The translations under genes and the position numbers were made by a program. Below the pieces are notes generated by a model. The model saw only the letters and a list, made by a program, of their open reading frames with translations, was not told the DNA's origin and ran no database searches. 64,000 nucleotides of DNA. Source: Sterolibacterium denitrificans. GTDB taxonomy: Bacteria > Pseudomonadota > Gammaproteobacteria > Burkholderiales > Rhodocyclaceae. This document shows, one piece after another, positions 62,439-64,000 of this stretch (position 1 is the stretch's first letter; each line of letters opens with the position of its first letter). The stretch lies in the NCBI RefSeq assembly GCF_900174485.1, contig NZ_LT837803.1, forward strand, positions 1,565,305 to 1,629,304, read 5' to 3'.

Positions 62439-63215
62439 ATGAACTATTTGCGTTCCGTGGTCTTTTTGCTGGTGATGCTGGTGGTTACGCCGCCGTATGC
62501 CCTGCTGATGATTTTCTGCTTTCCCCTGCCGCATCGGCTACGCCGCTACAGCGCCGTGCCCTGGGTGTATTTCACGATCTGGCTGATCAAGCATCTGCTT
62601 GGCATCGATTACCGGGTGCTGGGGCGTGAACACATTCCGGACGAGCCGGTCGTGATTCTCGCCAAGCATCAGTCGGCCTGGGAGACGGTCGTGCTGCAGC
62701 AGATATTTCCGCTCGCATTGTTCGTCTGGAAGAAGGAGCTGCGCTGGCAGATTCCTTTCTTTGGCTGGGCGCTGGCGGTGATCCCGATGATCGCCATCGA
62801 TCGCCAGGCAGGCAAGCATGCATTGCGTGATCTGGTGCGCCAGGGCAAGCTGCGCCTAAGCCAGGGCTATCCCATCGTGATTTTCCCGGAGGGTACCCGG
62901 ACGGAGCCGGGCCAGCACCGTACCTTCAAGACGGGTGGCGCGCACCTTGCCGTCAAGGCCGGCGCCAAAGTGCTGCCCGTGGCGCTGAACTCCGGCGAGC
63001 TCTGGGGGCGCAATGCCTTCTTCAAGACGCCGGGTACGATCACGGTCAGCGTCGGGCCTGCGATTTCGACCGCTGGCCTGCGCACGGCTGAAGTGAATGC
63101 GCGCGCCGAAGCGTGGATCGAGGCTGAAATGGCACGTATCAGCCCGCATTTGTACCGTCATGAGATCGCGCAAGATACGCAAGCAACGGAATCCGCAGCT
63201 CGATCTGTGGGTTGA
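62439..63215 (+). CDS. plsC: 1-acyl-sn-glycerol-3-phosphate acyltransferase
   Basis: 258 residues, inner-membrane enzyme making phosphatidic acid. An N-terminal hydrophobic segment (SVVFLLVMLVVTPPYALLMI) is followed by the catalytic block: ILAKHQSAWETVV has His and, four residues later plus one, Glu instead of the common Asp (HX4E); the glycerol-phosphate site is IVIFPEGTRTEPGQ near residue 146. Its product feeds pssA and psd. The 3' end overlaps the next gene by 56 bases. Confidence 0.94.
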   Translation: MNYLRSVVFLLVMLVVTPPYALLMIFCFPLPHRLRRYSAVPWVYFTIWLIKHLLGIDYRVLGREHIPDEPVVILAKHQSAWETVVLQQIFPLALFVWKKELRWQIPFFGWALAVIPMIAIDRQAGKHALRDLVRQGKLRLSQGYPIVIFPEGTRTEPGQHRTFKTGGAHLAVKAGAKVLPVALNSGELWGRNAFFKTPGTITVSVGPAISTAGLRTAEVNARAEAWIEAEMARISPHLYRHEIAQDTQATESAARSVG

Positions 63216-63672
63216 GCCGCGTCGGCTCGATCCGGCAGAACGTTGGTGCGACGGCATGCGTTTGCCTTTTCTGGGCGGTGATTTGACGCTCTGCCTGACG
63301 ACTGCGCATGAAATGGCCGCAATCGAGGGCGAAACCCTGCATCTGCCCTTGCCGCCCGGCGCCACGCCACGCCAGATTCAGGATGGCGTCGAGGCTTGGC
63401 TGCGGCAGGAAGCCGCCGTGCTGATCGCTGCCGATCTGGCGGCGGCAGCGCAACGGACGAACGGCGCCGGCACCTTGCCGCAATGGGCCTTCTCGTTTGC
63501 CGCGCAGGGCGACTGGGTGCAGTTGCATGCGGATGGTTCGTTGCGCTTCAACTGGCGGCTCATTGAATTGCCGCGCGCCGACATGGCGCGGATTGTCGCT
63601 GCCGCCGCCGCGGATCTGGCAGCGCGCCATGCCACCGCCGACCTCTGGGAAAACGATTTGCCGGCGCCATGA
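63160..63672 (+). CDS. YgjP-like protein without metal-binding motif
   Basis: 170 residues. The order of segments is that of the YgjP/DUF45 metallohydrolase family: a strand with RLPFLGGDLTLCL, then GETLHLPLPPGATPRQIQDG, a helical VEAWLRQEAAVLIAADL, a strand DWVQLHADGSLRFNWRLIEL and a final helix. In active YgjP proteins the strand contains RWGSC and the helix HELxH; here they read DWVQL and IVAAAAADL, so the zinc ligands are gone. It overlaps the plsC end and its stop overlaps the start of the intact ygjP-like gene (ATGA). The start is uncertain; later ATGs exist. Identification rests on my reading of the fold pattern. Confidence 0.6.
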   Translation: MRSRKIRKQRNPQLDLWVEPRRLDPAERWCDGMRLPFLGGDLTLCLTTAHEMAAIEGETLHLPLPPGATPRQIQDGVEAWLRQEAAVLIAADLAAAAQRTNGAGTLPQWAFSFAAQGDWVQLHADGSLRFNWRLIELPRADMARIVAAAAADLAARHATADLWENDLPAP

Positions 63673-64000
63673 GCATGGATTTTTTTCAGCAGCTTTCCCT
63701 GTTTTCCGTGCCCGGCCGCGCGCCGGATCGGCCGGCCACGACCCCCGCGCCTGGACAAACGCCGCCGAAAGCGCCCCGGCAGCGCCACCTGCATCTGGGC
63801 AATCAGATCGTCGCCTATACCCTGCGTCAGGGACAGGGCCGGCGGCGGCTTTCCATGACCATCGACGAACGCGGTCTGATCGTTGGCGCGCCGGCACGCA
63901 CCACCCTGGCCGAGATCGATGGCTTCATCCATGCGCATGCCGCATGGGTGCTGGCCAAGCTGGCTGAATATACCGAGCGCCACGCGCGTCGTCATCTGAC
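63669..64000 (+). CDS. YgjP-like (DUF45/M48-type) metal-dependent hydrolase, N-terminal part
   Basis: Cut by the window end; about 110 codons are seen. After a Pro/Ala-rich lead-in, the segment IVAYTLRQGQGRRRLSMTID and GLIVGAPARTTLAEIDGFIH followed by AAWVLAKLAEY match the start of YgjP-like proteins. The zinc motif would lie beyond the window. The ATG overlaps the stop of the degenerate relative before it. Confidence 0.75.
   Translation, partial: MSMDFFQQLSLFSVPGRAPDRPATTPAPGQTPPKAPRQRHLHLGNQIVAYTLRQGQGRRRLSMTIDERGLIVGAPARTTLAEIDGFIHAHAAWVLAKLAEYTERHARRHL

Overview
The window is a 64 kb piece of a bacterial chromosome. Gene content and order point to a GC-rich betaproteobacterium of the Rhodocyclales/Nitrosomonadales kind: purM divergent from perM-hda-HAD-pcnB-folK, secDF-yajC-tgt-queA, rpsP-rimM-trmD-rplS, ilvIHC-psd-pssA-leuA, glyQS-gmhB-plsC, and a sigma factor-DUF3619-DUF3106 cluster. 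This placement is inferred from gene order and protein character, not from a database search. Nearly all of the window is dense housekeeping sequence; the accessory part is roughly the first 9 kb.

Bases 1-9,260 hold the 3' part of a giant RTX/cadherin-like secreted protein gene with an apparent frameshift close to its end, a 400-base noncoding stretch rich in perfect inverted repeats, a chemoreceptor with a c-type heme motif in its sensor domain, and a small c-type cytochrome. A 46-base direct repeat lies upstream of both the chemoreceptor and the cytochrome gene. Bases 9,261-14,151 carry a glutathione peroxidase and an RND efflux pump (adaptor plus pump, no outer-membrane channel).

Bases 14,277-21,355 are all on the minus strand: pantothenate genes panD, panC and panB, a small membrane protein, folK, pcnB, a HAD phosphatase, hda and a PerM-type permease. 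Bases 21,532-31,117 mix purM, an isoprenylcysteine methyltransferase-like protein, a Nudix hydrolase, mnmA, a glutathione transferase, purB, rpmB-rpmG, radC, coaBC, dut and a methyltransferase. Bases 31,193-39,738 are mostly minus strand: secF, secD, yajC, tgt, queA, a tRNA-Leu(CAA) on the plus strand, an unknown gene, holC and pepA. lptF-lptG run divergently from pepA.

Bases 41,985-44,096 (minus) form a four-gene cluster: an ECF-like sigma factor that seems to use a CTG start, a one-TM DUF3619 protein, a secreted DUF3106 protein and an RDD membrane protein. This is a candidate for an uncharacterised envelope-signalling module. Bases 44,347-51,023 hold branched-chain amino acid genes (ilvI, ilvH, ilvC, leuA) with phospholipid genes psd and pssA between them, plus a tiny leucine-rich ORF just before leuA. 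Next come a YihY-like membrane protein, the rpsP-rimM-trmD-rplS operon, and folE2, dxs, ispA and xseB on the minus strand. The window ends with glyQ, glyS, gmhB, plsC, a degenerate YgjP-like protein and the start of an intact ygjP-like metallohydrolase gene. Strong hairpin terminators separate several convergent gene pairs.
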